Of a stretch of 56,541 bases of DNA, positions 17,204 to 26,006 are shown in pieces. Made by a program: the position numbers and the translations under genes. This DNA is from Salipiger abyssi. Lineage in GTDB: Bacteria > Pseudomonadota > Alphaproteobacteria > Rhodobacterales > Rhodobacteraceae. Each line of letters opens with the position of its first letter. The stretch's first letter is position 1. Where the stretch lies: positions 1-56,541 of the forward strand of contig NZ_CP015097.1 in the NCBI RefSeq assembly GCF_001975705.1, written 5' to 3'. Below the pieces are notes generated by a model, which saw nothing but the letters and a program-made list of their open reading frames with translations, was not told the DNA's origin and did no database searches.

Positions 17204-17635
17204 ATGACCGACCGAACCGATCCCGTAGCCGTGATCCGCGAATATTATGACCGGGTCTGGCACCGGCACGATACCGACGCGGTGCATGAGCTCTTCGCCG
17301 AGGGCTATGTGAACCACGCCGGCGCGCGCGGCACGCTGAAGGGCCCCGAGGGCATCCTGACCAATTACCGGAACACCCGCAGCGCCTTTGCCGACGGCAC
17401 CTTCGCGCTGGAGATGCTGGTGACCGAGGGCAACAAGGTCACCGCCTATTATACGATGACCGGCACCCATACCGGCCCGTTCATGGGCATTCCCGCGACG
17501 GGCGCAAAGGTCAGCGTGCCCGGCATCGGCATCTACGAGGTGCGCGACGGCCAGATTCAGGAAAGCTGGGTGGTGCGCGATACGCTCGTGCTGCTGAAGC
17601 AGCTCGGCGCCGATGTGGCCGTGCCCGCGACATGA
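17204..17635 (+). CDS. SnoaL-like / ester cyclase family protein (NTF2 fold)
   Basis: This is a 143-residue protein with the cone-shaped NTF2-like fold. The family pattern includes VIREYYDRVWHRHD, LFAEGYVNHAG, GPEGIL, TMTGTHTGPFMGIPATGAKV and DGQIQESWVVRD. SnoaL relatives act as cyclases, hydrolases or isomerases, but many have no known role. It begins 18 bp after the M24 gene with AAGGAA upstream, and its stop overlaps the peptidase start by ATGA, so it belongs to the same operon. The reaction is unknown. Confidence 0.85.
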   Translation: MTDRTDPVAVIREYYDRVWHRHDTDAVHELFAEGYVNHAGARGTLKGPEGILTNYRNTRSAFADGTFALEMLVTEGNKVTAYYTMTGTHTGPFMGIPATGAKVSVPGIGIYEVRDGQIQESWVVRDTLVLLKQLGADVAVPAT

Positions 17636-18999
17636 GCGCCTCGCCCGGCGATCTGCCGGAGGGGTTTCTCGACGATCTTTGCGCGCTGCTCTCGATCCCC
17701 TCCGTGGCGGCGTGGCAGGCGCGCGGCGACGGCGCGATGCAAAGCGCGGCAGAATGGCTGCGCGCCCGGCTGGCGCGGGCGGGCCTCTCGGCGCGGCTCA
17801 TTGACGGGCCGCGCGGAGCGCCGCCCTATGTCTATGCCGAGGGCGCGCAGCACCCGGAGCGTCCGACGCTGCTGATCTACGGCCACTACGACGTACAACC
17901 CGCCAGCCGCGCCGATGGCTGGTCCTCCGATCCCTTCATGCCCGAGCTGCGCGACGGGCGGCTCTATGCGCGCGGCGCCACCGATCAGAAGATGAACCTG
18001 CTGCTGCCGGTTGCCGCGCTGGAAAGCCTGGGCACAGGTGAGATCGGCTGGAACGTCAAGCTGTTCCTGGAAGGTGAGGAGGAGATCTTCTCGCCCCATA
18101 TCGCCGAAACGCTGGCCCGGCATCGCGCGCTGCTTGCCTGCGATCTCTGCCTCTCCTCCGATGGCTGGCAGGCGGGGCCGCAACAGGGCGACCTGCGGCT
18201 GGGCCTGCGCGGCTTCTGCGGTCTGGAGGTTACGCTGCAAGGCGCGGCGCGGGATCTGCATTCCGGCACTTTCGGAGGTGTCGCCCCCAACCCCGCCGCC
18301 GCGCTGACGCAGATGATCGCCGGGCTCTGGGATGCGGCGGGCGAGGTGGCGCTGCCGGGCTTTCTCGACGGGGTGACGCCGCCCGGCGCGGAAGAGATCG
18401 CCACCGCCCGCGCCGGTTTCGATGCCGGGGCCTGGCGCCGCACGGCCGGGCTGGACCCTGACGCGCCGCTGCCGGTCGCGGATGAGGACATCCCGGTGCA
18501 GGCGGGGCTGATGCCGGCGCTCGAGGTCAATGCGCTCGATGCTGGCGATTTCGCCGGCGGCTTTCGCAGCATCGTGCCGCGTGAGGCCTCCGCACGGCTC
18601 TCCTGCCGACTCGTGCCGGGACAGGAACCCGATCGCATCTGCGGGCTCGTAAGCGACGCGCTGGAGCGCGCCACGCCGCCGGGACTGCGGCTTTCGGTGA
18701 CGCCGCTGCCCGGCAGCGCGCGCGCCTATCGCATCGCCGCCGATCACCCGGGCCAGCATCTTGCCGCGCGGGCGCTGGAGGCGGTCGACGGCCAGACGCC
18801 GCGCCTGTCTTACTCCGGCGGCTCGATCCCGATCCTAGGGGAGATCGACCGCCAGCTCGGCGTCAAGACGGTGATCTTCGGTTTCGGTCTGCCGGACGAG
18901 AATATGCACGGCGCAGACGAATTCTGCCGTTTGAGCGATATCACGCGGGGGCTGGCGGCCTGGCGGATGTTTCTGAGGCGCGGAGCGCGTGACCGGTAA
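17632..18999 (+). CDS. M20-family metallopeptidase (carnosinase/ArgE-DapE type)
   Basis: This is a 455-residue zinc dipeptidase or deacylase. The two-metal site is intact: H85 and D87 in IYGHYDVQP, D118 in RGATDQKM, the Glu pair in EGEEEIF (about 148-151), an Asp in CLSSDGW, and a C-terminal His in NMHGADEF. The dimerisation insert lies in the middle of the protein. Cytosolic non-specific dipeptidases have the same layout and length. It is the last gene of the plus-strand arm and is coupled to the SnoaL-like gene. It probably hydrolyses a dipeptide or N-acyl intermediate. Confidence 0.9.
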   Translation: MSASPGDLPEGFLDDLCALLSIPSVAAWQARGDGAMQSAAEWLRARLARAGLSARLIDGPRGAPPYVYAEGAQHPERPTLLIYGHYDVQPASRADGWSSDPFMPELRDGRLYARGATDQKMNLLLPVAALESLGTGEIGWNVKLFLEGEEEIFSPHIAETLARHRALLACDLCLSSDGWQAGPQQGDLRLGLRGFCGLEVTLQGAARDLHSGTFGGVAPNPAAALTQMIAGLWDAAGEVALPGFLDGVTPPGAEEIATARAGFDAGAWRRTAGLDPDAPLPVADEDIPVQAGLMPALEVNALDAGDFAGGFRSIVPREASARLSCRLVPGQEPDRICGLVSDALERATPPGLRLSVTPLPGSARAYRIAADHPGQHLAARALEAVDGQTPRLSYSGGSIPILGEIDRQLGVKTVIFGFGLPDENMHGADEFCRLSDITRGLAAWRMFLRRGARDR

Positions 19000-19020
19000 G
19001 GCGCTCAGCATTTATTTTAC

Positions 19021-19034
19021 ATAATGTTCATTAT
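19021..19034. promoter_or_regulatory. Palindrome ATAATGTTCATTAT, related to the island operator
   Basis: Both half-sites (ATAATG and CATTAT) are those of the ATAATGCATTAT operator found in the island at 29656 and 38402, here separated by two extra bases. No gene starts directly downstream on the plus strand. It may be a stray operator left by rearrangement or a chance AT-rich palindrome. Confidence 0.35.
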
Positions 19035-19106
19035 CGGTATTTCTGATCGCCATCGGTGGATTCACAAACGAAGTGCAAATTCTGTATCAAAACAGAAGTT
19101 TGCATG

Positions 19107-19232
19107 GAGGACTTGGGATGGGTCGACTGGTTCAACAACCGCCGCCTTCGCGAGCCCATTGGGACCATCCCGCCCGCCGAGGCAGAGGCCAACGTCTAAG
19201 CGGCTCTGGAAACCGAAGACATCGCCGCGTAA
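19107..19232 (+). pseudogene. 3' remnant of an IS3-family transposase (orfB)
   Basis: The frame beginning at 19107 reads EDLGWVDWFNNRRLREPIG, then TIPPAEAEANV, a stop codon, then AALETEDIAA and a second stop. This matches the C-terminal end of IS3-family OrfB integrases. The internal TAA sits where intact copies have a Tyr codon, so the fragment is decayed. Nothing of the catalytic DDE domain remains upstream. It marks an old insertion or recombination at the edge of the catabolic island. Confidence 0.8.
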
Positions 19233-19318
19233 CGAATGACACCCAAGCCTCCGGCAAACGCGGAGCGGGTCAGTCTGATTTGTCTCAAGCCCAGGGAGTA
19301 AAGCGTCTGGAGAAACAA

Positions 19319-19708
19319 TTATTCCTTGGGTATCGCTACCAGCTTCGGTCGGCCAGCATCATCAAGAGCAACAAAAGTGAATTTACCCTCCGTGACCTTC
19401 TCGTCCTCCCCAATTCGGCCGCGCCTCACCCAAGCCTCGAGGTGAACCGCGATAGACGTGCGTCCGGTCCGTTCGATGTTACCATAGATCGACAAGATAT
19501 CACCAACCCTCACGGGCCTCAGGAACCGCATCGCATCAATCGCGACGGTCGCGAGCTTGTCGCCTGCGATTTCGGCGGCAACGATGCCTCCTGCAATGTC
19601 CATATGTGAAATAACCCAACCACCAAAAATATCTCCCCGCAAACTGGCATCCGCAGGGCGCGCCACAACGCGAATAAGAGGATTTGCAGTCGGGACCTTA
19701 TCGTTCAT
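19319..19708 (-). CDS. Acyl-CoA thioesterase, hotdog fold (YciA/BACH type)
   Basis: This is a 129-residue single-hotdog protein. The motif GDIFGGWVISHMDIAGG holds the catalytic Asp of the YciA/BFIT class, followed by VAIDAMRFLRPVRVGDI and GKFTFVALD. It hydrolyses acyl-CoA to free acid and CoA. The ATG at 19708 has AGGAGA upstream. It is the last gene of the minus-strand island operon, 50 bp after the AtuA-like small gene. It may release CoA from dead-end intermediates; this role is inferred. Confidence 0.88.
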   Translation of the reverse strand: MNDKVPTANPLIRVVARPADASLRGDIFGGWVISHMDIAGGIVAAEIAGDKLATVAIDAMRFLRPVRVGDILSIYGNIERTGRTSIAVHLEAWVRRGRIGEDEKVTEGKFTFVALDDAGRPKLVAIPKE

Positions 19709-19758
19709 TTTCAGTCTCCTATCTGGTCCATCGGGCGCGCGCCGTCTGCCAGGCCATC

Positions 19759-20052
19759 CTATAGGCGCATGTCGAGCACCGCGTAGACGAGACCCTTGCC
19801 GTGCGCATCCAGTGCAACCGAGCGCGTCACCCCACCTTTCAGCGCGTTCTTGACAACGAAGTTCAGGGCGAAGAGCTGCGGCAGCACATAGCGGGCGACC
19901 TGCACATCCGGTCCGAAAATCGCGGCGATCCGCTCGGCGGTCACCTCGGCCTCGATCCGCGGCCAGTCGTCGGGCCGATAGGCGATGATCGAGATGTTCG
20001 AGGTCGTCCCCTTGTCTCCGGCCCGGCCATGGGCGATTTCGTGGAGCTTCAT
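19759..20052 (-). CDS. AtuA-like small protein (ferredoxin-fold domain)
   Basis: This is a 97-residue protein that matches the small C-terminal-type AtuA-like domain: MKLHEIAHGRAGDKGTTSNIS at the start and LDAHGKGLVYAVLDMRL at the end. In many bacteria it is fused to the DUF1446/AtuA domain; here it is a separate gene overlapping it by ATGA, so the two products almost certainly act together. The biochemical role of this pair is not established; it recurs in catabolism of branched acyl-CoA compounds such as acyclic terpenes. Confidence 0.85.
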   Translation of the reverse strand: MKLHEIAHGRAGDKGTTSNISIIAYRPDDWPRIEAEVTAERIAAIFGPDVQVARYVLPQLFALNFVVKNALKGGVTRSVALDAHGKGLVYAVLDMRL

Positions 20053-21383
20053 GCTGGCTCTCCGAACATGTGAACATGGGTTTCGACGTCCGCCTTGGGC
20101 AGATATGTCGACCGGATCCCGATGACCTCACGCACCATCGTGGCGACGCCGCCGCCCCCCGCGGGGCCGTTGAGATAGAGCCCTTCCACTTCGTCCGAAA
20201 CGGCGCGCGCGGCCTCGATTTCGGTGCAGCGCGCGGCGACGCGCAGGCGGACCTCGCGCGGCTCAGGCGCAGAGGGGTCCGCAGGCAATATCGCGTTCAG
20301 GCCGATGATATCGACCCGCATATCCTCAATCAGATTGGCAAAAGGAGCGAGCCTTTCGGTCGTGATCTCTCCTGCCAGCCGCGCACGGGCCACGGCACCG
20401 GGCCCCGCATAAGATATCTCTCCCTGTCCGATCCAGCCATCCCGCGCCCCAACCGACACTTTAAGACGTCCCGTTGCCGGAGCCCCTGCCCCGCCGCTGA
20501 CGGCAACCCGGTTCGGGCCGATTTCGGAAAAATCCACACCGGAAAAATCCGCGACAACGTCAGGCTGGAAATACCGCGCCGGATCGTGCAGTTCGTAGAG
20601 CAATTGTTCGATACATGTCGCCCGTGACACCAGCCCGCCAGTTCCCGGCAGCTTGGTTATGACCGCAGTGCCGTCCTGCGACACCTCGGCAATCGGGAAA
20701 CCGACAGTGGCAAGGTCAGGCACGTCCTTGACCCCGGGGTCGGCAAAGTAACCGCCCGTCACCTGCGCCCCGCATTCCATCAGATGCCCGATAACGGTGG
20801 CCTGGCCGATCAGCCGATGGTCGTCGATGGAAGGCCACCCGAATGCGTGGATCATGGGGGCGACAAAGAGCGACGGGTCGGCCACACGGCCACAGATGAC
20901 GATATCTGCGTCGCGCGCCAAAGCCTCGACAATCCCTTCGGCGCCAAGATAGGCATTGGCCGACACCAGACGATCACCAAGGTCGCTGGCCGGACGCCCG
21001 GTTTCCTCAAGGACACAAGGCCCGATCCGGTCCAGCACGTCGTCACCCAGCACAGCCGCAACCCTGAGCGTCAGGCCCAGTTCGGCGGCGATCTCTGCGG
21101 TGCGCCGCGCCGCTTCCAGCGGATTGGCGGCGCCCATGTTTGTGATGATGCGCGTCCCGGCACGGTGACAGTCCGGCAGCACAGCCCGCATCCGCTGCTC
21201 CAACCGCCTGTCATATCCGGCGGCGGGATCGCCGAGCCGGTCAAGCTGCGCCAGCGCGATGGTGCGTTCCGCCAGGCATTCAAAGACCAAATAGTCCAGC
21301 TTTCCGGATCGGGCCAAATCGACCGCCGGCCCGATCCGGTCGCCGGAAAAGCCCGCTCCGGTGCCGATGCGAAGGATTTTCAT
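20049..21383 (-). CDS. AtuA family (DUF1446) protein
   Basis: This is a 444-residue protein of the acyclic-terpene-utilisation AtuA family. Recognisable segments are KILRIGTGAGFSGDRIGPAVDL, LDYLVFECLAERTIALAQ, TNMGAANPLEAAR and GHLMECGAQVTGGYFADPG. The ATG at 21383 overlaps the TRAP permease stop (ATGA); a longer reading to 21470 would run inside the permease gene. The function is unproven, though linkage to CoA-ester pathways suggests a hydratase or related step. Here it follows a CoA-transferase, hydratase and lyase set and a TAXI-TRAP importer on one transcript. Confidence 0.87.
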   Translation of the reverse strand: MKILRIGTGAGFSGDRIGPAVDLARSGKLDYLVFECLAERTIALAQLDRLGDPAAGYDRRLEQRMRAVLPDCHRAGTRIITNMGAANPLEAARRTAEIAAELGLTLRVAAVLGDDVLDRIGPCVLEETGRPASDLGDRLVSANAYLGAEGIVEALARDADIVICGRVADPSLFVAPMIHAFGWPSIDDHRLIGQATVIGHLMECGAQVTGGYFADPGVKDVPDLATVGFPIAEVSQDGTAVITKLPGTGGLVSRATCIEQLLYELHDPARYFQPDVVADFSGVDFSEIGPNRVAVSGGAGAPATGRLKVSVGARDGWIGQGEISYAGPGAVARARLAGEITTERLAPFANLIEDMRVDIIGLNAILPADPSAPEPREVRLRVAARCTEIEAARAVSDEVEGLYLNGPAGGGGVATMVREVIGIRSTYLPKADVETHVHMFGEPA

Positions 21384-23239
21384 CGCGACACCCTTTGCGT
21401 GTATTTTACCCCGCTCCAGACCGTCAGCAGTATCGCCGCCGCAAGCACGGGCGTGGCGGGATGCGGCCAAATGGCAAGAAGGATCACCGTCGCCAGCACC
21501 ACTCGGTCAAGAAGCCGGTTGTGGGTGATCCGGATGCGGGTCAGCAGCGCGGGTATCGCGAAAACCAGAATAAGCCCGGCCAGCGCCGCATCGACAATCG
21601 AAAGAGCGCCCCCCTCCAACACCATGCCGGGAAACAACAGCAGCAGGAAGGGGAGCAGATAGGTGATGGCGGCAAGCCGGACGGCCTCGAACGCGGCGGG
21701 CACCCAGTTTGTCTGCGCAATCCCGGCCCCGACAAAGACCGCAACACAGACCGGCGGCGTGATGACCGAGATCGTGGCGAAGTAGAACACGAACAGATGT
21801 GCCGTCAGAATCGGCACGCCGACTTCGGTCAGCGCCGGTGCCAGAACGGCAGCGACCAGGACATAGGCGGCGGTCGTCGGCAGGCCCATGCCCATGATCA
21901 GGCAGACCAGCGCGACCATGAGGGCGATCATGACGATGGAATCGCCGCCCAGCGACACGATGGCCGACGACAGCGCGACGCCTGCGCCTGTCAGGTTGAC
22001 CATCGACACCAACACCTGCGCACCCGCCAGCAGGACCCCGATGATCACGAGGCCGCGCCCGGCATCCTCAACGCCGGCCAGAACCATGCGGGCCATGTCG
22101 CGCAGCGGCTTCCGCCCGGCCTGCGTAACGATGAACGCGGCCAGCAGGCCCATGATCCCGTAGAACGCCGAGGTCGCCACCGAACGTCCCAGCCAAAAGC
22201 CGATGCCCAGCCCGATCAGCGCCGCGACCACCGGCCCGATGCGGCGTGGCGCGAGGATATTGGCCCAGACCGGCAATTCCTCGGACGGGACAAGCGCCAG
22301 GCCGCGTTTCTCGGATACGAAATGCACCGTCACGAAAACGGCAAGGTAGAAGAAGACGGCGGGCAACAGCGCGGCGCGGATGATGTCGGTGTAGGGCATG
22401 CCGACGATCTCGGCCATGACAAAGGCGGCCGCGCCCATGATGGGCGGCGCAATCTGACCACCGGTGGAGGCGACCGCCTCGACCGCCGCAGCGAAAGGGC
22501 GGGGATAGCCGAGGCGGATCATCATCGGGATGGTGAAGTTGCCGGTCGTCGCCACGTTGGCAACGGAAGAGCCGGAGATCATGCCGAAGAGACCGCTGGC
22601 GATGGTTGCGATCTTGGCCGCGCCGCCGACCTGCCGCCCGCCGAGACGCATCGCCAGGTCGATGAAGGCCTGACCTCCGCCCGTGTGCAACAGCAAGGCG
22701 CCGAACAGGACGAAGGCCGCGATCACCGTCGCGGCAACGCCGGTGAGCATGCCCCAGATTCCGAGATCGCCCAGAAACACGGTTTCGGTGATGTAGTAGC
22801 TGTCGAACCCCCGATGCCGCATCGGGCCGGGCATGTAGGCACCGAACCGGGCATAGGCCAGCCCGACCAGGACCAGGATCGGAAAGATCAGTCCGACCGT
22901 GCGGCGCGCAAGTTCCAGTACGGCAAGGACAAGGCCCGCAGCCAGCACCATGTCGAGCGGCGTCGCCCAGGGCAGCTCGGTCATGATCCTGTCGTAGTTC
23001 AGGATGATGTAGCCGCAGGCTGCCACGCTGACCGCCATCAACGCCAGGTCCACTGCCAACCCGACCGGGCGCCAGGGCTTGCCTTTCCCAAGCGGGTAGA
23101 GCGCGAAGCCCAGGCAGATCACCAGCGCGAGAAATATCCCGCGCTGGATCAGGCTTTCGAACGGACCGGTGGCCGCAGTATAGAATACGAAGGCACCGAC
23201 GATCAGCGCCAGGGTCTTCGCTGGGTCCGGAAATCGCAT
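21380..23239 (-). CDS. TRAP transporter, fused 4TM/12TM permease (TAXI type)
   Basis: This is a 619-residue inner-membrane protein. The N-terminal four helices correspond to the DctQ-like small subunit. The large DctM-like part has the usual motifs FGALLLHTGGGQAFIDLA, SGSSVANVATTGNFTIPMM, EAVASTGGQIAPPIMGAAAF and GMGLPTTAAYVLVAAV. It uses an ion gradient to import a solute delivered by the TAXI binding protein encoded 13 bp upstream. TAXI substrates are often carboxylates. A second uptake system, of the Liv type, lies in the same island. Confidence 0.94.
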   Translation of the reverse strand: MRFPDPAKTLALIVGAFVFYTAATGPFESLIQRGIFLALVICLGFALYPLGKGKPWRPVGLAVDLALMAVSVAACGYIILNYDRIMTELPWATPLDMVLAAGLVLAVLELARRTVGLIFPILVLVGLAYARFGAYMPGPMRHRGFDSYYITETVFLGDLGIWGMLTGVAATVIAAFVLFGALLLHTGGGQAFIDLAMRLGGRQVGGAAKIATIASGLFGMISGSSVANVATTGNFTIPMMIRLGYPRPFAAAVEAVASTGGQIAPPIMGAAAFVMAEIVGMPYTDIIRAALLPAVFFYLAVFVTVHFVSEKRGLALVPSEELPVWANILAPRRIGPVVAALIGLGIGFWLGRSVATSAFYGIMGLLAAFIVTQAGRKPLRDMARMVLAGVEDAGRGLVIIGVLLAGAQVLVSMVNLTGAGVALSSAIVSLGGDSIVMIALMVALVCLIMGMGLPTTAAYVLVAAVLAPALTEVGVPILTAHLFVFYFATISVITPPVCVAVFVGAGIAQTNWVPAAFEAVRLAAITYLLPFLLLLFPGMVLEGGALSIVDAALAGLILVFAIPALLTRIRITHNRLLDRVVLATVILLAIWPHPATPVLAAAILLTVWSGVKYTQRVSR

Positions 23240-23252
23240 CCTGTCCGCCGTA

Positions 23253-24215
23253 TCAGTTGGCCGGTTTCAGCTTGTCGGGAACGGTGTGGCCGTTTTCCTC
23301 GAACCAGCGGACGGCGCCCGGATGCAGCGGAACGGTGGAATAGTCGAGCGTCATCTGGGCCAGGTCCGCCCCCTTGACGCTGGCCATGGCATTGCCCTGC
23401 ACGGACTCGTCGGTCATCACGGCCTTCACGATCTGATAGGCCGTTTCCTCGGACATCGTGCTGGGCGCGGCGATACCGACACCGAAGCTCCAGATCGTGT
23501 AGGCCGGGATCCCCTCTGCCACGCCGGCGGCCACGTCCATGATCGAGATATCCGGCATGTTTGCCTGGATCTTCTCGGCCTGCTCGGGCGTCAGCCCGAG
23601 GATCTTGATGTCCGTCGCCGTGCTCAGATCCATGGTCGAGCTGTCGAGGGCGGTCGGCGAGCCGGACTTTACATAGCCGGGCAGACGGTTGTCCTTGATC
23701 GAGTCGATGATGTCGGTGGTGGACCCGCGCACATACTCCGGCTTGATCCCGAGCACGTCGAAGACGGCTTCGGTCGTGGTTTCCGTCGCCGATCCCTTGA
23801 TCCCGGGGTTGAGGCGCACGCCGCTCAGATCCTCAAGGCTCTCGACGCCCGAATCCGCGCGCATGATGACGTTCTGCGGCGACGGCGCATAGACCCAGAG
23901 CATCTGGAGATCCTGCGGCTTGCCTTCGAATTCATGTGTCCCGGAGACGGCATGCTGCACCACATTCGTCGTGATGATGCCAAGGTCCATCTGGCCCCGC
24001 TCCATCCGGCGGATATTGTCCATCGCGGCGCCGGTTTCGACAACCGTGGCATTGATGCCCGCATCGCTTTCGTTGATCAGCTTTCCGACGGCAACGATAT
24101 AGCCGTAATGACTGGACGAGGCCGAGGTCGATCCGAAGAGGATGTCTTCGGCATGCGCGCCGCCTGCGGCGATCAGCCCGGCGGACAGTATGGTGCCGGC
24201 AATTGCGTGTTTCAT
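23253..24215 (-). CDS. TAXI-family TRAP transporter solute-binding protein
   Basis: This is a 320-residue periplasmic protein with a Sec signal (about residues 1-22, ending GGAHA). The mature sequence starts EDILFGSTSASSSHYGYIVAVGKLINE and continues TVVETGAAMDNIRRMERGQMDLGI, the typical ligand-binding lobe of TAXI proteins. A strong GGAGGAG site precedes the ATG. It delivers an anionic ligand to the fused permease encoded next; the ligand is presumably the compound degraded by the surrounding enzymes. Confidence 0.93.
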   Translation of the reverse strand: MKHAIAGTILSAGLIAAGGAHAEDILFGSTSASSSHYGYIVAVGKLINESDAGINATVVETGAAMDNIRRMERGQMDLGIITTNVVQHAVSGTHEFEGKPQDLQMLWVYAPSPQNVIMRADSGVESLEDLSGVRLNPGIKGSATETTTEAVFDVLGIKPEYVRGSTTDIIDSIKDNRLPGYVKSGSPTALDSSTMDLSTATDIKILGLTPEQAEKIQANMPDISIMDVAAGVAEGIPAYTIWSFGVGIAAPSTMSEETAYQIVKAVMTDESVQGNAMASVKGADLAQMTLDYSTVPLHPGAVRWFEENGHTVPDKLKPAN

Positions 24216-24341
24216 TATGTCTCCTCCCTAAGACGTTGGTTGCCTTTGTTGCCCGGATTTCCGGGCTCGACCAGAAAAGATTCCGGCTGGCCGATCTCCT
24301 CCCGTTCCTGCAAGACGCCGGCCGGAGCCGGCTGGGCCGTC

Positions 24342-25148
24342 TTACTGCGGGGCCTGCCCGACGTCGGCCAGAACCTGTCTTGCGCGTTCGATCACCGGTC
24401 GGTCGACCATCTTGCCATCGACCTGTACCACAGACCCCGAGGCGGCCGACAAGGCCGACAACACGCGGCTTGCCCAGTCGACTTCGGCCTCGGACGGGGT
24501 GAACCCATCGTTCGTGAAGCCGACCTGCGCGGGGTGAATGCAAAGCTTTGCACCAAAGCCGAGCATGCGTGACCTTGCCACTTCATCCGCAAGGATACCC
24601 CCGTCCTTCAGCTCGGGTGTCACGCCATCCACCGGCGAAACCAGGCCGCCAAGGCGCGAGGCAAGGACGATTTCGAACCGGGCGGGATCGAGCACGGGGC
24701 CGGTGCCGGGTATCCGAGTATCGGCGCCGAAATCCAGGTTGCCGAAAGCAAGCCGGGTCACCCCGGGGCAAGTGACGGAGCGGCGCAGCGCGGCGAGACC
24801 TTCGGCGGTTTCGATCAGCGCGACCAGCGCGCGCCCCGGCAGCTTGTCGGCCACCGCCGACAGGCTTTCGGGGGTGGCTTTCGGCACCATGACCGCCGAG
24901 ACATCGCAAGAGGCCAGCGCCGCCAAGTCGTCGTCGAACCAGGGCGTATCCGCGCCGTTGATCCGCACGAGGCCCGCCCCGCCGTTGCCAAACCAGTCGG
25001 CGACATGATCCCGCGCTTCGGGCTTCGCTTCGGGGCCGACCGCGTCCTCCAGGTCGAGGATAATGGCATCGGCCCCCGACCCCGCCGCCTTGGCAAACCT
25101 GTCGGGCATGCGGCCGGGAACGAAGAGGTAGCTGCGCGGGGTCTTCAT
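24342..25148 (-). CDS. CoA-ester lyase, HpcH/HpaI (CitE-like) family; citramalyl-CoA lyase candidate
   Basis: This is a 268-residue TIM-barrel Mg-dependent lyase that cleaves a beta-hydroxyacyl-CoA into an oxo-acid and an acyl-CoA. Family residues are E34-D35 in LDLEDAV, R62 in VRIN, K90, E113 in LIETAEG and D139 in GNLDFGAD, with CIHPAQV near the end. It overlaps the stop of the mesaconyl-CoA-hydratase-like gene (ATGA), so hydration and cleavage are consecutive steps. Related enzymes act on citramalyl-CoA, malyl-CoA or methylmalyl-CoA; the exact substrate is inferred only from context. Confidence 0.88.
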   Translation of the reverse strand: MKTPRSYLFVPGRMPDRFAKAAGSGADAIILDLEDAVGPEAKPEARDHVADWFGNGGAGLVRINGADTPWFDDDLAALASCDVSAVMVPKATPESLSAVADKLPGRALVALIETAEGLAALRRSVTCPGVTRLAFGNLDFGADTRIPGTGPVLDPARFEIVLASRLGGLVSPVDGVTPELKDGGILADEVARSRMLGFGAKLCIHPAQVGFTNDGFTPSEAEVDWASRVLSALSAASGSVVQVDGKMVDRPVIERARQVLADVGQAPQ

Positions 25149-25996
25149 GACGCGGGCGCGATCACGGCGCTGGCCTGCATGGCGAGCTCCCCGTCGGGGC
25201 CCTTTGCCCAGATCGGCATGACGCCATCGGCCTCTTCCCCGGCCTCGAGCGTGAACGGGCGGTCGCCAAAGAGCGGCGCCATGCCACGGAACTCAAAGCG
25301 GGTCAGCCGCCCCGCGCCGGCCGCCGTGGCAAAGCCCTGGAGCAGAGTCGCCGTGAGCGGGCCATGCACGACAAGATCGCGGTAATCCTCTTCTTCGCGG
25401 GCATAGGTCCGGTCGTAATGGATGCGGTGGCCATTCGACGTCAGCGCGGAATAGCGGAACAAGAACACGGGATCGGGCGTGATCTCTTCCGAGCGGGTGG
25501 CGCCCTCGGGGGCCGGGGCCGGCACGGGCTTGGGCGCGCCGGGCGCGGGCGCCTCGCGGTAGACGATATCCTGTTCTTCCTCGACGCAGAGCGTTCCGTC
25601 CTGTGACAGGCTATGTTTCACCGTAACGAAGACCAGCTGGCCCGCGCGGCCGGACTTTGCCTTCACGCCGATGATCTCGCTGACCTTCTCGGCCTCGCGG
25701 CCGATCGTGAGCGGCGCGTGGTACGTGAGGCGACCGCCGGCCCACATGCGACGGGGCAAGGTGACGGCGGGCAGGAAACCGCCGCGCTTGGGATGTCCGT
25801 CCGGCCCGATGTTCCGTCGCTGCACGAACGGATTGAAATAGAGCCAATGCCATCCCGGCGGCAGCGGGTCGCCATCGGCTGGCGCGTGATCCATGTCCAG
25901 CGTCGCAGCCAGGCCCGCGGCGCGGTCGGCCGAGATCGTCTGAACATGGCGTTCGGTCCGGCCGACCGCATCGGAGTAATCAGGTGTGGATGTCAT
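25145..25996 (-). CDS. Mesaconyl/itaconyl-CoA hydratase-like protein (HTD2-type double hotdog)
   Basis: This is a 283-residue enoyl-CoA hydratase of the class that includes mesaconyl-C4-CoA hydratase and itaconyl-CoA hydratase. An N-terminal FAS1-like dehydratase domain holds RRMWAGGRLTYHAPLTIG. The C-terminal hotdog has the conserved run FRYSALTSNGHRIHYDRTYA (about 180-199) and LVVHGPL (208-214). GAAGGG lies 7 nt before the ATG. It sits between two CoA-transferase genes and a CitE-like lyase, which matches activation, hydration and cleavage in itaconate-type pathways. Whether itaconate is the real substrate is not shown by the sequence. Confidence 0.83.
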   Translation of the reverse strand: MTSTPDYSDAVGRTERHVQTISADRAAGLAATLDMDHAPADGDPLPPGWHWLYFNPFVQRRNIGPDGHPKRGGFLPAVTLPRRMWAGGRLTYHAPLTIGREAEKVSEIIGVKAKSGRAGQLVFVTVKHSLSQDGTLCVEEEQDIVYREAPAPGAPKPVPAPAPEGATRSEEITPDPVFLFRYSALTSNGHRIHYDRTYAREEEDYRDLVVHGPLTATLLQGFATAAGAGRLTRFEFRGMAPLFGDRPFTLEAGEEADGVMPIWAKGPDGELAMQASAVIAPAS

Positions 25997-26006
25997 CTTT
26001 GGCCCT

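Larger units (their letters stand above)
19000..19318. other. Junction region with palindrome and IS remnant
   Basis: This 319-bp stretch has no intact gene. It holds an AT-rich segment with the palindrome ATAATGTTCATTAT (19021-19034), then the 3' end of an IS3-type transposase (19107-19232), and after that sequence resembling the non-coding tail of such elements. It separates the peptidase arm from the CoA-ester island. Confidence 0.7.

Noticed and set aside
24251..24266. GCCCGGATTTCCGGGC hairpin between the lyase and the TAXI binding-protein genes
   Set aside because: The loop is very short and no T-run follows on the minus strand, so I do not call it a terminator or an operon break.
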